A DNA stretch of 64,000 nt, taken from assembly GCF_000835495.1 (NCBI RefSeq), contig NW_015622544.1, forward strand, positions 5,422,855-5,486,854, read 5' to 3'. Source of the DNA: Cladophialophora immunda. Its lineage: Eukaryota; Ascomycota; Eurotiomycetes; Chaetothyriales; Herpotrichiellaceae. This document shows positions 61,737 to 64,000 of this stretch, in pieces (the first letter of the stretch is position 1; each line of letters begins with the position of its first letter). Under the pieces are notes generated by a model, which saw only the letters and a list, made by a program, of their open reading frames with translations, did not search any database and was not told where the DNA came from. Both the position numbers and the translations under genes were made by a program.

Positions 61737-62477
61737 TTACAAGTTTGTCCCTGCACCGTCAAGCGACTTGCTGTATGCATAATGAACCATCTCGACGCCC
61801 GAATCATCATTTTCCATGAGCCAGTGAATGTTGTTAAGGAACGGCCTGGTCTCTTTGCACTTGTAGTGAGCATCCACACCTTTCCAGCCAATGAGGGACG
61901 TAAAGCGTCTCGACTTCACCCCTTCATGGTCGAAAGGGACTTGGCCCCATCCCGCAACAAGTCCTCCGTCCGCTTCTGGCGCCTCGCTGCTGATTGCTTT
62001 CTGGAAGTGCTTGAAGCCATCTGCGACCTTCTTCTCGCGCTCCGCATCGATTTTGTCCACCGGGTGAATCCATGACACGAGCTCCACGACGTTCGCTTTG
62101 ATTGTTGGAAGTGGGTCTTCTGAGAAGAGCACGACGTCCTCGTAGATTGAGCCAGACGCAAGCACCGAGATGTCGTCCTTGACCTTGTGGCCAGCGTCTG
62201 AGGCCGCCCATGCCTGTTGATGACCGTAGGTGTCGAAACCTGTCCAGGAAGACATCATCAGCCACTCGAATTTACATTGGCAGGCAGAGACGAGATCTTC
62301 GGTATGTGGTATGTACTCACAAGCTGCGATTCCTGCGATCTTCGAATCTTCGTGCTGCAGTGCCCACACCACACCTGTGCCACCTTCTGCCGATCGAAAT
62401 CCGGAGATGATCTTCAGCCACTTCTCGTCGTCAACCCCGACAGTTGGCTTGAGCTGGATTAGTTGAACAGCAGCCAT
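61737..62477 (-). CDS. Two-module ABM/Dabb-like (ferredoxin-fold) protein
   Basis: Start at ATG 62477. Read straight through it gives 246 residues. A GTGAGT donor at 62320 with a TTCCTGGACAG acceptor ending at 62240 defines an 81-nt in-frame intron, giving 219 residues. The spliced form makes two similar halves: half 1 starts V-Q-L-I-Q-L-K-P and has A-G-I-A-A-C-F-D-T-Y-G-H; half 2 starts V-V-E-L-V-S-W-I and has T-S-L-I-G-W-K-G-V-D-A-H. The spacing to the shared His matches exactly only when the intron is removed. This is the pattern of tandem dimeric alpha-beta barrel (antibiotic-biosynthesis-monooxygenase-like) modules in fungal accessory proteins. No signal peptide or membrane segment. Catalytic function unknown. 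Tail-to-tail with the disrupted gene. Confidence 0.65.
   Translation of the reverse strand: MAAVQLIQLKPTVGVDDEKWLKIISGFRSAEGGTGVVWALQHEDSKIAGIAACEYIPHTEDLVSACQCKFEWLMMSSWTGFDTYGHQQAWAASDAGHKVKDDISVLASGSIYEDVVLFSEDPLPTIKANVVELVSWIHPVDKIDAEREKKVADGFKHFQKAISSEAPEADGGLVAGWGQVPFDHEGVKSRRFTSLIGWKGVDAHYKCKETRPFLNNIHWLMENDDSGVEMVHYAYSKSLDGAGTNL
62240..62320 (-). other. In-frame stopless intron of the ABM-like gene
   Basis: 81 nt on the minus strand, GTGAGT donor, GCTGATG branch-like element, TTCCTGGACAG acceptor, no in-frame stop. Supported by the internal repeat of the protein. Confidence 0.65.
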
Positions 62478-63338
62478 GTTGATACGCCGTGAATTGCGGG
62501 GCGAAAAGACTGAAGACTTCTGAGAAGCTTTCCGTCGTGAACTGCGGGAACAAAGTGAAGTCAACGAAGGTTTAAATAAGTGACTGCGCCAGACCACTAA
62601 TTGGTTGCGACCACAGCACATTTTTCGCCGCTTCCAAAACGCCCGAGAAGACAGTCTTTTTAACCAATTCCCCCGGACCTCAAGTCACAGCTCGGTATCT
62701 CTGCAACACCAGGCAGACTCCAAGGCATCTTTGACTTGTCGATTGGAGGCAACCGCCCTATTCCAGTGCCCGGACCCCCATGTCAAATGCGCTGGCACAG
62801 GCAAGGTACCCTGAACATACGAGACTCCTTTTGAGTCGCTGCTGGCTTGTTCACACCGGTCCACAGTTACGGCCAATGGCATCTCAGGCACAAATCTCCC
62901 CGAAGGTCTAGTGTGCGCTAAGCAACCTTTGTTGTAACATCATGTCTGCAGCCACAAATTGCAGGTTTCAACAGGTCGAAGAATGCATCATGCATGTGCT
63001 TAACATTCGAAATTTTCAAGTCATGTGTACACTCAACAACAGGGGACAAGGTACAGTCTGGAGTACAGGGCGCATCGCATCCTCGACCGGCTTGTGGCCT
63101 AGTAATCGAGCAAAGACGTTCCGCAGAGGGCGCCCATGCCATGTTATCTCGTGGCGTTCGTATTGATTCTGATTATACTCAGCCTGATCGGTAATTTGCA
63201 GTGAGCACGGCTCAACTCGCCTTGCCTCTCTGGTTTCGTGGGTGTGCCTTCTGCGAGATGCTTCGGATATGTTCAAGCTCGACGCTCGATGAACGGTTGT
63301 GATTCAGCTTACTCACGATCCGTCTAGAGTACTCAGCT
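62478..63338. other. Divergent promoter region
   Basis: 860 bp between the ABM-like gene (-) and the CmcJ-like gene (+). No gene or repeat recognised. Confidence 0.5.
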
Positions 63339-64000
63339 ATGGCGACTCACGGCCCACTTACTGTCGATACAGCTCTTGAATTCCTTGCTGACCTTGACCT
63401 GTACAAGACTGAAAAGCCTTATCAGCTTTTGTGTGCTCCTTCATCTCAGGTGCCAACTGGATCGGCCTCGAACATCGAGGGGGTCTGGCACAATGTCCAA
63501 GTCGAGGATGTCAGAGGCTACATTGACCAGCTGAGATTCGACGAATATGGCTTTGAGTACGTCAATCATCCCACGGTGCTGGGAACTCGCTTCGGGGAAG
63601 AAGGGGTCCGTCAAGACATGACAGATATGGCCAATGTTCTGAAAGACAGACTCGGCGCCTCGAAGGTGATCTGCTACAATATCAGAGTATCAATGACATG
63701 TTCTGCAGGCGAGCGAGCGAGAGAGAGACTAACACCATCAGGTCCGATCGAGACATGCTACTCTCGGCTGCGCCATGGTCTCTGAAACCCGAAAGAAAGC
63801 TGTCGAGCCTGTTTTCATCGCTCATACAGGTAAAGGGGCCACAAGTCTGTCTGCTCGAGATTAAATTGCACATATGGATCGGAATTTTCATTTTTGGTAG
63901 CGCGCTTCTTTCCTTGGTGTCCGACCTCCACACTTCCAGGACATTGATAACATGCTGAATATAAAGCTCACACCTTGACCAGACGGAGTGCATAAAACGG
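63339..64000 (+). CDS. CmcJ/AsaB-like hydroxylase/methyltransferase family protein (3' end beyond or unclear)
   Basis: Fungal family related to CmcJ and AsaB/NvfI, often found in secondary-metabolite clusters; members act as Fe(II)/2OG-like oxygenases or isomerases. Exon 1 (63339-63686) starts at ATG and encodes 116 residues: the family-type N-terminal strand, V-Q-V-E-D-V-R-G (about 53-60), Y-G-F-E-Y-V-N-H-P (about 70-78), then L-G-A-S-K-V-I-C-Y-N-I-R. A 55-nt intron (63687-63741, CATCAG acceptor) leads to exon 2, V-R-S-R-H to F-I-A-H-T, close to the A-H-x-D iron-ligand region. A GTAAAG donor follows at about 63831 and a CTTCCAG acceptor ends near 63939, but the obvious join runs quickly into a stop. 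Either the next exon lies elsewhere or the gene is broken. The family usually has about 270-300 residues, so most of the catalytic part is missing here. Confidence 0.55.

Noticed and set aside
1..64000. CRISPR array, operons, ribosome-binding sites, prokaryotic elements
   Set aside because: The window is clearly fungal nuclear DNA with spliceosomal introns; no regularly spaced repeats or polycistronic layout.

Overview
This is nuclear DNA from a filamentous ascomycete (Pezizomycotina). Genes are spaced 0.3-4 kb apart on both strands. Introns are short (about 50-105 nt), GT-AG, with CTAAC/CTGAC-type branch sites. Several products are specific to filamentous fungi. The overall protein flavour suggests Eurotiomycetes, perhaps Chaetothyriales, but that placement is a guess. 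All exon joins below were worked out by hand from splice signals and reading frame; none was confirmed by transcripts.

Layout. 1-4 kb: 3' end of the nucleoporin NSP1, the mitochondrial F1Fo-ATPase inhibitor INH1, and a 14-3-3 gene. 4.6-7.1 kb: an uncharacterised protein with a small Cys-rich first exon. 8-13 kb: a Ted1-type metallophosphoesterase and a Boi-type SH3-SAM-PH polarity scaffold. 14.6-17.1 kb: an SP-RING (SUMO E3-like) protein. 18-29 kb: three fungal proteins of unknown function plus prefoldin subunit 3. 29.2-33.1 kb: a gene-poor stretch. 33-37 kb: a MYST acetyltransferase of Sas2 type, head-to-head with an ER TPR/J-domain co-chaperone (DNAJC3/P58IPK type). 36.6-40 kb: a second gene-poor stretch with hairpins and short repeats. 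40-50 kb: a compact block with an NAD-binding SDR, SYS1, COA6, COG5 and a PMC1-type Ca2+-ATPase. 50-55 kb: a C2H2 zinc-finger regulator behind a 3.1 kb spacer rich in simple repeats. 57-64 kb: a more accessory-looking end with a secreted protein, a DUF4267-like membrane protein, a frame-disrupted gene, a two-module ABM-like protein and the start of a CmcJ/AsaB-like gene that runs to the window edge.

Most genes are unrelated housekeeping functions with no operon-like logic. Two loose themes are visible. SYS1, COG5 and PMC1 all serve Golgi trafficking or organellar calcium. The last 5 kb resembles the edge of a metabolic or accessory cluster. The observations most worth checking are: a three-codon upstream ORF whose stop overlaps the start codon of the ER co-chaperone; introns that stay in frame if retained, one of them at the start of the Boi SH3 domain; the frame-disrupted gene at 60.5-61.6 kb; and the hairpin/repeat island near 38.3-38.6 kb. 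No complete, obviously new multi-gene system was found.
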